Below are positions 27,295 through 40,974 of a stretch of 64,000 nt of DNA, piece by piece (position 1 is the first letter of the stretch; every line of letters starts with the position of its first letter). Location: contig VZRN01006815.1 in the NCBI GenBank assembly GCA_013397935.1, positions 123,524 through 187,523 on the forward strand, written 5' to 3'. Below the pieces are notes generated by a model. That model saw only the letters and a program-made list of their open reading frames with translations. It was not told the DNA's origin and made no database searches. Position numbers and translations under genes: made by a program. The stretch comes from Dasyornis broadbenti (Eukaryota; Chordata; Aves; Passeriformes; Dasyornithidae).

Positions 27295-27421
27295 TGTCAT
27301 GGTTTAACCCCAGCCAGCACTGCTTGCACAATCCCCCAGGAGGGATGCGGAGAGGTGGAAAGGTAGTGTTATACTAGCTTCTATCAAGAAAATTAACTCT
27401 GGCCCAACCAAAACAAGCACA
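27295..27421 (+). mobile_element. Internally deleted LTR remnant
   Basis: Begins TGTCATGGTTTAACCCCAGC, the familiar start of a common avian ERV LTR, and ends with an aaaattaactctggcccaac / aaaacaagcaca block typical of the other end of that LTR family. Only 127 bp remain, so the middle is deleted. The flanks gaggc (27290-27294) and gaagc (27422-27426) look like a 5-bp target duplication with one mismatch. Confidence 0.65.
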
Positions 27422-28153
27422 GAAGCAGAGGGCACCTGGAAGCTTCAACCCCTCACAAAGATTAGGAGCTGCAGCGCAATGCCCAGTGCATGGTTCTCAT
27501 GAGCAGCCTGTGGCTGCACAGCAAGAGGGGGTCAGACATCTGCAACTTTAAGCCTGGAAATGGCCGGATCAGCAGGCTTGGGCAGGCAGTGATGAGCAAC
27601 TTGGGGTGGCGGGAGAGGAGCTCCAATCCGACCTGGGCCAGGAGCAGAATTACACCCCAGCTCCTAGAATAGTGCAGTGTCTTTATCTGCTACCAAAAGC
27701 AAGACAAATCAGTAAGCACAGTCTCTGTCAGACTGCCAGCTGATATCGTTACAGCCACAGTAGTGACAGAGGATAGTGAGCTCAGTATGTGACATCCCAT
27801 CCAATAAGGTCAGGCCATGGAATAATGGCTTTTGGCCATCTAAGTGATTTATCTGTGTTCAAAAAGACACAATAAAAATGGGTGAAGACAGTGAAGACTA
27901 TTCTGAACTGTGCATAATATGAGCACAAAAATTACTCACTAAGTCCATGACTTTTGACAGCTCAGAAAGGAGTAGGATAGGGTATTAACAGAAAGGAAAG
28001 GAAAGATGGAGAAGACAATGTTTCCACTACTAGCCTTTGTTTCCATCTCCTCCTCACTTATGTATTTAACCCCACCATACACATTCCTAAAAAAAACAAA
28101 AAAAAACAACCCAAAAGAAAACACTCCAGTAATTTCTATAACACGTAATATTA
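27422..28153. other. Intergenic DNA
   Basis: No supported feature. Confidence 0.45.
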
Positions 28154-28289
28154 CATAAATACATAAATATTATATATTTACATAGTATTATCTATAACAT
28201 AATTATAATAGATAGATAAATATAACTGATTATACATAGATAATATTATAGATAATATTATGTAAATATATAATATTTATGTATTATAT
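28154..28289. repeat. AT-rich palindrome (43-bp arms, ~50-bp loop)
   Basis: The segment 28154-28196 is nearly the reverse complement of 28247-28289, with only a few mismatches, the first about 12 bases from the loop-proximal end. Both arms are almost pure A/T. Such an inverted repeat can form a hairpin or cruciform. It could be a palindromic AT-rich repeat or a small non-autonomous element; no terminal duplications were identified. Confidence 0.85.
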
Positions 28290-31200
28290 ATTATATAAAT
28301 TACTTACAACTCTTCTTTCCAAACTGTGGCTGCTACTGCCTTTATTTAGTCATCTGCTTGGAGACCTATTGCTCTTCCCCAATTATTTTGACAAAGTTGG
28401 TGTGGTTTGAGTTCTGTGATTTTGAGTACAGTAGGTCTTTCCAGACAGAGAAAAAGGAGTTGGAATAGTTGGATAAGAAAAGAAAAACCAGATGACAGGA
28501 AGAGGGTGATGAACTCAGAGTTGCTGCAAGTGAAATTGTAGACAAATGTTGGCAAAAATCCCTTTGTACTGCAAGAGCAATCAGGCACTGGAAGAGAATC
28601 CCCACAGAGTCTGCAGATCTTCTATCCACGGACATTTTCAAAACTTAACCAGAGGAAGACAAATACATTTTGCACAGCAGCAGTACCAAGAGTTGCATGG
28701 GCAAAGAAGGTTTTGCCTGGCAAAAACTCCTCCCTTTCAGAGCAGCAAATCCAGTGGTCCCTCCAGTCCTACTTTTTCAGATTAAGGGCCTAGACCAGAT
28801 AATGAACATTGTGTTAGCCGTTTCAGTGATCAGCTCAGCTTCTGGATAGGGCAGTATATATGACATCTTTTCCTTTTCTTTTACTGCTTCTTTCCAGCCA
28901 GTCAAGTCACTATGTGTAATGTTGATTTCAGGCTGCTGGCTTCTAATGATCTGGTAGATGGATGGAACTCTTCTAGTATCCTAGAAAACACAAAAACAAC
29001 CCCAGGAAAGGATGAGTCGTGGCCATTGTGTTGCTGTCTCAGGTTTTGTTTAGCAGTGTGACTGCTGTTGGGACAGGAAGAAGAGAAAAGCACAGTGGGG
29101 AAAGCGGGGAGCAACAGTTACAAAATCGCCCTTTCGTGAACAACTGTAGGACCTTCTCTGCTTTTTTAATTCTGGAAATCACACACACTGCAGACTTCAG
29201 AACATGACAGTGAGATAAGGCATATACAAAACCCTGAAAGGGTTTGTAAACTGTGAAAAGTAAACCAACTTTCCTCACTGGTAATAATACACCAATAATT
29301 AATTAACACACATATACTGAGTAAATAAATAGCTTGATATTTCAGAATGTCATTTGGATGTTTGAGATCCAGTTTACAACTCTACCTTTACATGGCTTTG
29401 AAGACAATAATAAAATATATGGCGTCTTTACTTTTCATGTAGAAGTGTATGAAAGAGGTTCCTTATCTAATAACCCAGTATACAGCCAAAATATTTTGTA
29501 AAGTATTTTGAAATGGAGTATGTAAATAATTCTTACAAAGGAAGTGAATGAGAAATTGAAACAGTGAGGCAACTATTCACATATCACAGGAATGCTATTT
29601 TTCCTCCCTTTCAGCTGCCAGCCATTTTATTTTCTGGTTATATACAAAGCCCTATTGTTGGAATGAAAAGGAGAAGGAAGGACCACAAAATTTCTTCATA
29701 ATGAAATATGAGCACAAATATGATGCACAGAATAGAAATTGTGTTAGTCACATATACTCAAAGCCTCCTTGTTTGCAAAGAAAAGGCTTTGAGTTTTAGT
29801 AGCATAGACTTCAATGCCTTCCCTTTAGATGGGCAGGACGAACTCCAAGATGTTTCCTATACCACCACCTTCATCCTGTTGGTAGCAAAACAGGATTTAT
29901 TTCATCCTTCCAGACAAAACCCCAGCCATGGCTCAAGAGACCAGAATTCACCCATGTGACCTTCCCCTCCTTCCTCCTCTGCAACTCCCTTTTCCTGGCT
30001 CTTCTAGATGGAAAGCAGGATAAGGAGCACACTTTTCCCAGCAAAACACACTGGGGAAAAACATGATGGGAAAATGAACAAAGCACCAGCCATCCCTGTC
30101 CTTCACAACGAAAACAGGTAGCCCTGAAGTGTGGAGAGCCTGGAAACAGTGCCCGTCCTCCCTCTATATATGATACAGACCAGAGGGTACTGCCAGGCAT
30201 GTTTCTGTGTAAAATTAAGTGGAATTACTAGGGATCAGGAGCTGTCTGGAAGCAGTGTGTGATTAAACCAGAAAACATCTTCACTTGAGTTGCAAAATAT
30301 TTATGTCTGTGGGAAACCTGATGGGCAGCCTGACAGCAGAATTACCCCTTCACTGACATTTTTGTCATGAGGGTTGTTGTTTGTGTTTTTAAATTCCTCC
30401 CCTCAGCTCTGTTTAGGTCTGTTTGGTCATACTGTTTTTACACTGTGGCTTTTGGGATTTTTGTTTGTTTGGCTGGCTTGGGTTTGGGCTTTTTTCTGGT
30501 GTAGTATTAAGAAGGGTAAAGAAATGAGGCTGTTGTATATTCACTGCATGTTTTTTGCTATTTTGCAGGAATTCAAAATAGGACAAATATAACTGCCTAC
30601 TCACATTAAAGCCACACTTGAGGGGAAACCAAGGCTACTCTAAAATGAGCCTCGCCAGCTGGGACATGACGGCCAGAAACCCATTCCTCTGTGAGCAGTG
30701 TGCATTATATCCATCTGTCTCATGAAAGAGCGGGTTATGTCCCGAGTTTATCATCTCAAAGTCTGGTATTTGGCAGTCTTCTATGGAAATATTATTCTGA
30801 AAATTCTCCTAAACCGAAGGTGCTACAATATTGTTCTCAAATACCAAGTCTCTCGCTAATAAGGAAACCAGACATATGTCAAAGAAACCCACTGAAGAAA
30901 CATGCCAACTCGTAAGATAAAATAAGAATTGACATAATTTTTAAGCCAAAGATTAGAAACAAAGCCTTCCTCAAAGTGAATAAACAGTAGAGAATACTGC
31001 TATAATGACTCTTCCAGAATTACTATCTTTACTACAAAGCAATGGAAAGTGTAACTAAGCACTTGTTCTTATAAAGTTACCCAAATAACTGGCATTTCCC
31101 ACATAACATTCATTTCCCAGCCTTCCAGGACATATTTGGCCAGCAAAATTTGGGTTTCTCATACCTACATATTACAGCTGATTAGCCAAGTTGCTATTTC

Positions 31201-31420
31201 ACACTCACCAGACCTGATTCTATGCTATTTGTAGCTACTATCACACTTCAAAAGGTAACTATCAGGGCACCTTAAATTCCTACTCAGGGTATTAAATGAT
31301 CTCCAGCTCATAACAAAGAGGTATTTTCAACCTGTTTTGTAGTACTTGTGCAACATATGAAGCACATTGAGGTTCAGTGTTTCTTTGGAATACAGACAGC
31401 TGGTTGTACTCAGACACAAA
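28290..31420. other. Intergenic DNA
   Basis: No supported gene. AT-rich with TG-rich patches near 30370-30500. Confidence 0.45.
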
Positions 31421-31540
31421 CAGAATCATAGGATCATTAGGGTTGGAAAAGACCTCCAAGATCATCAAGTCCAAACTTTAACACCACCTTGTCAAGCAAA
31501 CCACAGCACTAAGTGGCAAAGACAATGCTGCTTACATATG
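31421..31540 (-). mobile_element. Short CR1 LINE 3' fragment
   Basis: cagaatcataggatcattag, then ggttggaaaagacctccaag and atcatcaagtccaaac are the CR1 3' terminus in reverse complement. Only about 120 bp are recognisable. Confidence 0.8.
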
Positions 31541-34500
31541 AGTTCCATAAAATATCCACTTGAAGGAAAACCTGAATGTTTTGATTTCCAAACAGGAAAA
31601 GCACATTTCTATGCTGGTGCTTTCTGCAGAATGGGATTTTTAGTCTGGCCTATAGTCTCTTCCTCTATGACTCTTCAAGTTTTCTTCTTCCAGGTTAACC
31701 CATTCTGTTCAGCCTTCTTATCTATTCAATATCATATCTATTCAATTGGAAGCCCCATTTTTCCCCCTCTTGTTATAGTTTTTTTTAAACATAAGCATAC
31801 TATTTCACTATTTCTGAAGCTTTCCACATGGCAAAACCTGCATAAGCTACCCAAGAGAGATCAACATACCAATTCTTAAAAACCAAACCTAACAAACAAA
31901 ACAATAGAAAACGTTTTGGCCTTTATATGCATTTGTGAAGTAGTCCTTCCTTACAGGTCACCACAAGCCTCCAGAAAAAAGTATGAGTGAAATTTTATCC
32001 CCTTTTGGACTGCTACATCCTGCGATTTAACTATAAAGCTTTTTAATTGGCCAGGCTGAAATATGAGTATCCTGTGAGCCGTGAAATAAGCAACTGATGC
32101 TATGGAAAGCATTCAAGTCAAGACATATAAATGACAGGTAAGTCACAGGAATTTACGCAGGCTGATAGCCTTTTTTTGCTTCTACCCAGGCACTTGGCCT
32201 GTTAACTGGACTGCTTTGTCTTGGTGTGGTCTACAGTTAAGTTTTATTAGCTGAGTAAGGAATGAAAGGATTTAACCTTTTATCAGAGGAGCAGCACCAA
32301 GAAACTTCAGACATGGGTGAAGTTATGGCTGGTGATTCTTTGCAGCCTGCTCATAGCACTTCTATCGAGTGATAGGCACAGCTAGGTTTGCCTGCCTACT
32401 TGATAGAGGATGAGACGGGAGTTTTCCAAAGCTTGTGTATCAGCACTTGCCACAAAGGCTGCTCAGTTTGATTCCAAACAAGTGACTTTTCCACAAATGT
32501 TGTGAAGACACTTCACCTGAGGCATTTTCGGGGAGAACCAAAATGTATGTGTGCTCTGTAACTGGTACACAAGGCAAATGCCTGAGGGATGGGACATAAA
32601 CTTTCAGCCCCAGCTCTTGACCTGATTCCCAAGTATATACCATGAAGATGGAGGAAACAACAACAACAAAAAAAGCAAAGCAAAAACTAACCATATTCTC
32701 AGGAGCAGATGCACAAGAAACTTTGTCAGAGAAGTGTCCCTAGCCACACAGATGACAAGCTGCTGTTTTACTTTAAAAAAACTGACCATCTTGACAAGCC
32801 TGGAAAGGCTGTGTTTGTTATCTAGCGCAGAATGAAAAGAAGTATTGAAGCCCCAGACAGACTCTGGCATTCTCCAGCCAGTGCTGTTAGCTCTCCACTG
32901 TGCTGTTACAAAAAGCATGTAAAAAAGTACATACATAGGTGCTGCTCCTCATTCTAACACAATCTGAGGACAAAACCAGAGGATAATACCAGAAAAAGGC
33001 TTTCTGCAAGATATTACTGTCTTTTGGGTGAATCAACTACAACCAATACTTTAAAAAGCATAAACGTATTTTACAGATGATCGAGACAAAAACAAGTCAC
33101 CACAAAACCAGACTAGGATGCATAGCTAAGAAGCTTAGGGGATTTCCTCATGACAATACCTGGGGAGTGGTAACACACTGTAAATACAGTGGTAAAAATT
33201 ACTGTAGCTCCATAGATATTCTTAGTTTTCTAAGGACGGCCAGGAAAGTGACAGTGGAATCATATACAAGATAAAATGTAGTAACCCTTAGCCACCAGCA
33301 GAAAAGAGCATTCTGGGAGAGAAAAAAAAAAAATCATATAGTGATAGGTGACAGAGTGTTCAAACTGCACCACCACTGAAGTTTTACAGCAAACTAATTA
33401 ATGATGCCTTCAGGGAAACAGATGTAAATTAGGAAGACAGACTACACATTTCCTTAAGATGGTCGCTGTATGAAGGAATATGATCAGCTGGTCAAAATTA
33501 CTCTGAATAAAGTAATGCTGCCTTTATTCAAAAACGATCCAGGTCAGTGCATTACATTTTTGTAACCATGACCAAAGAGCAACTGAAAAGATACAGACTG
33601 TGACTGATAAAAACTAGACTACATTAAAAGAACAGAGACTCAATGACTTCCAAGCTCACTGCAGAAGTCAGACCATCCTTGCATCAGTTAATCAAAACCC
33701 ATGAAAAACAGGAACACAAACAACTGATGTCATTTAAATCCTGCTTTTCTTGATAAACTTTAATCCAACAAACTCACACACACTACTAAACACTGCTCAT
33801 CTAATTCACACCCCAATGAACAGGAATTTACGTTATGTCTTGACCTTGTGACACGCTGGCACACATGTGGGGCCTGGAATCTTGATGTCTTCCCAGGCAC
33901 AGAACATGAGACCCCACTTCTCTTGGTGACACAGAGGGACTTCAAGCTTTGAGCCTTTAGCTAAGGAAGAAGAGGCACAGTGCTCTCAGTTGAAACTGAT
34001 GCTTTTTTGTGTCTTATGCTTTCCTTACAAGACGGGGGATGGGATCTGTACAAGGTTTCCCAAATAACGTACAGGCTCTGTTATGCCTCACAGCAGTGTC
34101 TCTGCAGCAGTAAGTCATTTCTCACATGTGCCATGCCATGGCACAAGGATACATGAAACGGCTTGGGAGTTCCAAGCCCGATACCTAGGGGATGGTGTGG
34201 GGCATAAGAAACCTGGTGTCTCTGCCTGCTGGGGATGGTCCCGTCATAAACTATCGCTGAACTCACACAAGGGCACTGCCCAGGGAACTGCTAATATCCA
34301 AGGTTCAGAATCATGCTAGACACATGTTAACATCCAGCCTGGTCTAAACATGAACAACCTAGTCTTGTCAAGGAGTGTTTCACTGAGCAACACTGCTCCA
34401 GCTTCAGGCCCCAGTGCAGACACAGCATCCCAATACAGTTCTTCTCATCTGCCATGCAATGAAGGGGCTTCAAAACACTGCAACGCAGCATCTGCGCTTG

Positions 34501-35720
34501 TTGGCACTCTCTTTTCCTGGTCAATCTCAGATCTGCTCTAGGGGGTGATCCCAAAGCTCTATGAGATCACCTCATCTCAACGTCTCTCCTTCAAGGTATG
34601 CTTAGTGCAAGCTCATTTGTGTTTGGAACGGTTGTTCTAGAATAAAGATACATCTTTCTTGTGAGCATTTCACCTTCTTCTGATCCTTTAAAAAGCAGTA
34701 TTTAAGAACAAACTCCTTGCACTTTAACTTTCAGGCTGGTCTGAAAATTCAGCAAGAAATTTTATCTTTTGAATTGTTTATGGGATCAATGGAAGGCTCA
34801 CATACATTTTTATAATCAAGGCATTATATCTGGTGTGTGAGAACTGTTCATTTCTACTTCTTCTCAATGAAACTTTTTTGTCTCTGGCAGTAGCAAATTC
34901 ATTAGTTGAACCCCTCTTAATAGTAGATGCTACAGGTCTAAGTTCACAACAGACAGGTGTAATAGTCCTTGAAACATTTCTTTACTTTCTATCACATTAC
35001 GACCCTGAGGAAGGTATCTAAACAGTCACGTACTGAGTTAATGTGTGCTGGAGTTTCTAACTATATTAGTGGAATTCAAAGCCAGACATGGCATTTGGAA
35101 TTAGTTAAACAAGGGTGAAGCTACCAATAGTCATCAAATTTCTGTGATTTCTGAAGCTTATGGTGTCCCCACGCTGCTAATTTTTTTCAGTTCATTATGT
35201 TACTAGTAATTAAGACTAGAAAGTTGAAATGATTCGTGACCCGGTTATTACGCATGCAGAGACATTATGCTGATTGCAATTTCTCCTTAATTCATCATTA
35301 CGAAGCATGCTCACGTGCCAAATTTGAGCATACTTCTTCATCATATTCTGTTGTCACATATCATAACCTGTTTGTCTTAAAAAATACAAAGATGGTGCTA
35401 TGACCAGTAGAAAATGCTTTCTCTGAGGGGACATCACGCTGCGTGAGTGGGTTTCCCTCCAATGTTCACTTCATTTGCCAGAAATTATCTGAGCATACTA
35501 CACTTCATGGGCTTCCAGGAAAATGTGAAAGGTAAGTGAATTACTTCTGCTGAGACTGCTACCTGAAAGCAAACCATGAGCAGTGTGTCCTGCTCTGCTT
35601 GGATCTTCCCCTCACTATTTTCAGCCTTGGATTGTCCCTTGGCAGTGGGAAAATAGCTCTTAAACTTACATGCAACTGAAGCAACCACTAAAAACTGTAC
35701 ACATATTACTATTATTATTT
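31541..35720. other. Intergenic DNA 3' of the CD200-type gene
   Basis: No supported exon or repeat. Confidence 0.45.
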
Positions 35721-35726
35721 TTTATT
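35721..35726 (-). terminator. Candidate polyadenylation signal for the CD200-type gene
   Basis: The minus strand reads AATAAA here, about 136 nt after the TGA stop, in an A/T-rich context. A splice-donor-like gtgagt immediately after the stop means that an alternative 3' end is also possible. Confidence 0.5.
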
Positions 35727-35861
35727 ATTATGTTGTTCAATATGACACTCTCATAGTCCCAATGGTATCTCAAAAAAGTCTCATTCTTCTCTGCAGATCA
35801 TCAGACCTTATTATGGACTCTAAGAAAACCATGTGTTCCCACACATCAGTTACTCACCACT

Positions 35862-35968
35862 TCAACTCCTCCTGCATATTATCTTCCTCCAGAACAGCAT
35901 AATCAAAACTATGACAACTACTAAAATCACTGCAATAATCACCAGCCAAAGCAATGACGATCCCTCTT
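35862..35968 (-). CDS. CD200: CD200 exon: transmembrane helix and cytoplasmic tail
   Basis: The acceptor tgttctgttttcacag is followed by EEGSSLLWLVIIAVILVVV and onward, a long hydrophobic run, then WRK and a TGA stop at 35864-35862. The exon starts in phase 1, matching the preceding exon. Confidence 0.9.
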
Positions 35969-38900
35969 CTGTGAAAACAGAACAACAAAAAACCCACCGC
36001 AAATTAATTTAGCTTATAGACAAAAAAAGCAAAACAAGTCAAGAGGATGTCCGATTAATGACAGTGGTTCCTCTGATATGGTTAAAGGTATTGCTAAGAT
36101 ACATGAAACCAGCACTTGATCAAAAGAGAGAGTAAAACTATGTCTCTTCAAAAACAAAACTACCCGCCCACAGAAAATATGAAGAAAAAACGTGCACAAG
36201 GCAAAGAAAACTGCCACTCCCATACCTGATACAGTGGTTGGCATGTACACAAAACCAGAACTTCATAGAAGTCTTAAAACTTTCAGAAGAGTCTTGTTGT
36301 TGACAGAGAAAGTTATTACTTTTAAACACTTAACACTGTTGAAAATACTACATTAACTTTGAAAAAAGAAAATACTATGTTTTTCTGCCTGCAAATAGCT
36401 CTACCCAAAAGCTGAGCGTTAATGTTCCTTCCTGGTTAGACTTCACATATGGTGAAGTCTTCATTTGAGTGCCATTAATCAAAATGCTAATACAAAGGCT
36501 CATTTCAATATTAACTGACATTAGCTGGAAAACCGTATGACTTAAAATTTATTTGACCCAAGTCAAAACTATTATGTCTTTTAACAAAGCTATGTTGAAC
36601 TATTCATTCTAATTTCTCATCCTCTAAAATATAAGATTGTTAAAACAACAAGCTGTTAGCTGATTTTTAACCCACTTAGGAAGAAGTAACAACAGTCTTA
36701 GTTTTCTTCTTTCTGAAATACACATTCTCTTTTTAAAAGACCAAAACAAAAGAATATTTGAGACAGGACAAAAATATTTAATATGCTTTTTCAATTAATG
36801 TAATTCAGAATTAAGAACTAAATTGCTTTTGAACGTTTAGAGAGAAGATATTAAAAATCAGATCCTGCTCTTTACTACTATTCCTGCAACAATCACTTCC
36901 TGAGCATGTAATTTCAGAATTAACCCACAGCTACAAGCTGCTTTTCCATTCTTGCTAATTTACAAGTGGTCTTCCTTTTAAGGCTCTGGATTTAGAGACA
37001 TGTGAATTTTAAATCACCCAAGTCAATCCTCCTATATCAACTAAGAATGGTTCTTCAGCTTTTAATGTTTCTGTTTCTGATCTGCAGAACCAGGATAAAA
37101 GTCCTTCCAGCTGAACAAAATGTTGGAAGAAGAAGTAAATTAACACTACAATATATTCAGATGTTACATTAATGTATTTAAGATTTCTGTATAAACCAAA
37201 TGTACGTATCTTCAACTGACCCCCTCCCTGTAGGCCTTAAAGTACTATTCCTCCCTGACCATTACTGCAGTGGACATGTGCCTTAGCAAAAACATCAGAG
37301 AAACTAAAACATAATATGCAGGTTAAATACAACAAAACATGTAGTAAGTTGAACGGAAACATCTGGTTCAGAGATAGTTTGTTATGAATTTCAAAACTTC
37401 TGAGTTCATCAAGCAACCCACTCATCTAAATAGGTATCAGCTGACATACTTATTTTTAGGCTACTGAAAAAAAAATACAAAGGTCTGTGTGAAAACCTAA
37501 GTTCAACTTGCTCCAATATGCATGGTGCCTCTAAACCCCGTATCTCCCTAGCTGATTAGTCTGCCTTTTTTTCCCTCTTGGACAGGACTCCAATATTTTA
37601 TTATCTCAAGGACAACAATGAACAGAAATAGGACACACACCTCATTCCCTCCTCTTCCCAGAAGATTCCTATCCAAGCATGCTACTGCAAAACATGGAGG
37701 CCACGATAATGCTAAGAAGTTGCTCGTGCTGCTCACCTACCTCCTGCTATTTTCACAGGCAATTCAATTTCTTCATTTATGTTGTGTACTCTGCAGGTCA
37801 AATCCTGTGCGCTGATGCTCTGATTGTTGTAGATTTCCAGTTTACTGGTGATGGACACAATCCCATTTCTGTGCCTGACTGTTGTCTGTGTAGGAGTAGA
37901 ATTAAACAGGTTGTTCCAGGTGATGGTGGGCTCTGGGAGGCCATCAGCATTACAGATGGCTATCAAACGATCTTCAGAAATGTTATAATGGACAGATGCA
38001 TTGAGACCTTCCAACAAACAAATGAGACAAGTCACCACCACGGTGAGCACCTGGTCATAAGCAGTAGTAGCAGTCTAACCACTATGAATTAAAGCAAAGC
38101 TTGCTGGATTCACACCAAGCCCAATGGCAAGGAATGCAACCTCACCCTGTTCCTCAGGTCAGGTTCCCTCCATGACTCAATACTCCTTCCCCTCTACTGA
38201 AGTACTAGAAGATTTCTACCCCAAAGATTTCACTCAATTTGAAATCCGAGTATTAAAATAATCTGTTAAGTAAACGAATGTCTTGGTCCTATCTGCTAAT
38301 GCCCTGTCAATGGCAGGGTTTGGCAGAGCAGCTCACAGCACTGGGCTTGTACCTTGCACAAAAAGGAAACTGCAACGGGCAATGTTGGTTTGCCCAAGTT
38401 CCAGCTGGGACTGATCAACGACTTAGAAGGATCCCACTCCTTGCTTTTCAGCTGCTACTCAGGGAATAACAAACAAGAGCCAAAACAACCACAACAGTCT
38501 TGAATATGACCCACTGAATCTTGCTCACAGCAGTAGTGCTCTGTTTCTACATCATGTTTCATCAAGGGATGCTCCTATCACTGCAGTTCTTAAATCTGCT
38601 CAACAAAATACTGTGGGTGAGAAAACATCTCTTAGTTCACTAGAAACACATCCCTACAGAGAACCTTACCAAAAACACTCAGGCAGGCATCTTCTGAGAA
38701 GGAGCCATGAGGGTAAGCATTGAAGAGACACTTGTAACATCCTGAATCATCCATTCTAGTGTCCCAAAAAGTTATGCTTGTCTTGTTGAGTTCCAAACTT
38801 GTGAAATTCATTCGGTCTTCATAGGGCTTGTGAATCTTTAATCCGTTTGTTTGACTGTATGTAGCTATATTATCATATGATCCTTCTGAATGCTTTTGCC

Positions 38901-39827
38901 ATGTCACTTGCAGAACATCCATGGGATTTTTCAGGGCACAGCTCAGAGTCACATTGTCACCCATCCTCACTTTTCTGTGTCCAGACACTAGAATCACTGC
39001 AATTACAATAAGCAGTTAATGAAATGGGCAGATATCACACATATTCAGAAGCCCAGTGTAGATTCTAAGGCCTGGGTTACCCACAGACACAACAACTCCT
39101 TCAGTTACATATTTTTATTATGGTTTTCCCATACCAAAAAATCCATCTCCTTCATATTCCTAGAAATCAATAAAGTTACATTGATTTACATTGGCTGAAG
39201 CTTTAACTTTCTTCTAAGCTACTTAGAAGAAAAAAAGACTTACCCTGTTTCTGCACCCATCCATGCAGACTTCCCTCTTAAGTTTTACTAAATCAGCTCA
39301 TGGCTTCCCATTCTCAGCAAATATTTGATTTTTGTTTCCTAAGAGCTAGAGGAAGATTGAATGCATAAGGGAAGTACACACCAAGCCATTATCAGAGAAG
39401 TAAACAACAAAATGGCTTAAAAAGATTTCTGAACTGTAGTTTCAGAGTTCACAGTGCATTTGAGATGGAGCGAAGGTAGTTCTTCAGGAGACACCATGCT
39501 CTGGGAAGCTGTGAACTCAGGTTAACAACAGTGTCCAGTGCCATTGTAGATACCGGATGCTTCTTGTCCCTCCCGTCTGTAAATGCTGCTCCAGGAGGTT
39601 TTGTGTCATAACTACCAATTCTGTGTTTCTGTCTCAGCTATGTAACATGTGTCAAACAGCACCAGCAATCTGTATTTTACCTATTTCGTCTCTTACTCTG
39701 TTGAAGCCTTGGGAATTTAAAACAAGTTCCCCAAACACTTTCAAGCAGATTTCTGAAAATGCAACTTACCACTTGCCTTTCCAAGTCCAGAATATGCCAA
39801 ACACAAAACCAGAACTTGTAAAGTCAT
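35862..39827 (-). CDS. CD200: CD200 (OX-2) type membrane glycoprotein, complete coding region
   Basis: Four coding exons, 39827-39770, 38996-38670, 38007-37741 and 35968-35862, all joined in phase 1, give 252 residues. Residues 1-19 form a signal peptide (MTLQVLVLCLAYSGLG...). A V-set Ig domain (about 20-128) has Cys39 and Cys109, the TWQK strand, ITFWDTRMDDSGCYKCLFN, and the extra Cys106 and Cys124 typical of CD200. A C2-set domain (129-217) has Cys147, Cys200 and PEPTITW. One transmembrane helix (about 223-243) precedes a nine-residue basic tail (WRKIICRRS) without tyrosine motifs. Seven or so N-glycosylation sequons are present (N34, N83, N90, N131, N137, N164, N190). Known members are surface ligands for the inhibitory receptor CD200R on myeloid cells, and the short non-signalling tail fits a ligand rather than a receptor. 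A decayed paralogue lies at 55.4-57.4 kb. The assignment is firm for the family; strict one-to-one orthology with mammalian CD200 is likely but unproven here. Confidence 0.93.
37741..38007 (-). CDS. CD200: CD200 exon: C2-set Ig domain
   Basis: 267 nt, phase 1 to phase 1, with acceptor tttgttggaag and donor G|gtaggtgag. Contains LIAIC, the EPTITW strand and DLTCRV, the Cys pair and Trp of an Ig fold. The plus-strand 137-codon frame across it is an antisense shadow. Confidence 0.93.
38670..38996 (-). CDS. CD200: CD200 exon: V-set Ig domain
   Basis: 327 nt, phase 1 to phase 1, with acceptor gcttattgtaattgcag and donor G|gtaagg. Encodes the receptor-facing domain, with DNVTLSC and DSGCYKCLFN as the two Ig cysteine motifs. 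Confidence 0.95.
39770..39827 (-). CDS. CD200: CD200 exon: start codon and signal peptide
   Basis: The ATG at 39827-39825 has A at -3 (tccaaaATGa). It lies 24 nt after an acceptor (gtctttattcag, ending at 39852), so the 5' UTR is split by an intron. A 19-residue hydrophobic leader ends at the donor AGTG|gtaagt. Confidence 0.9.
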
Positions 39828-40974
39828 TTTGGAAGAGATAATCTGCTTCCCCTGAATAAAGACAAGGAGAAATGACAGATCATCGTCTGATGATATCATA
39901 CAGTCAGGATGCAAAGATTAACAGTAGGTTTCCCATGTGAAAAAGAATGTAGCTCTAGGGTCACACAGCGAGACTTGACAGGTCTTATTGCCCTATTTCT
40001 TGTTCTATCAATCAGTCTAGTTGATTGCAGACCTGCCTAGAACTGAAGTTGGTGTTATATTCAAGTGGAAACATTATTTTCCAAACAATACCTCTGTCAC
40101 ACACTCTACTCACTATTGAGTTTTTTTGCCAATGCCTGCAAAACTAGCTGATGCATCTTAGGACTATCTTCTGTCAAGAACATAAGCAAAGCCCAACTTT
40201 TCATAACATTCTTCACAACGTGCAAAAAATAAGAGAGAATCAACTACAAAGCATTTTCTATATTACACATGTTAAAAAAGGAGGGCTGGTAAATAAATAA
40301 ATAAAAAGAGCAAAAAAAATTATTTAAAAACGAATTGCCAGCAAACTTGTGTACACACTGTGCAAACACACACAACCAATAATCTGCCTTTAAATTTTAT
40401 ACACATTGTGCTGAAACAAGTACTGATATAACTCTCCAGTTATCAAGCACGAATAGAGACCAAGTTGTTACATGTAAAATCAGGAAAAAAGAACCCATCA
40501 GCAACGAGTCCAATGAATAGAGTTTGGATAGTCAAATTTTTGAGCATTGCTGTAAGAAATTCAGATTGATATTGCAGAAATCAAGGGCCAGCATAGCAAG
40601 CAGAAACTATTGAGTTACAGAATAGTTTTTAAAGCAGTGAAAGACATGCCACATCTGCAGGCAAGCAGCGTTTTCAGTAACAACCTTTTGCCTCACTGCT
40701 TTAGTATCCATTAAAGCCCTTAATGCACCATCGCACACCCCCGGGGTAGCTACAAGATTTCACACAGTAAGGAACGAGGCTATACCATGTAGGTACACAC
40801 AGTAGCCACAGCGGGCACAGAAAGGAGAAAATCCTTTTAGGTCACAACCCCAATAACGGGTACTGCAGGGCGTGGGGAATAAAAACCAAAACAAACAGAA
40901 GAAGGAAAAAAGAAGGAAAAAAAAAAGGAAAAAAACCAGGCGTCGAAGACTGGGATAAGTGAAGCGCAAATCCT

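Noticed and set aside
37679..38092. 137-codon plus-strand frame
   Set aside because: It is the antisense shadow of the CD200 C2-set exon.
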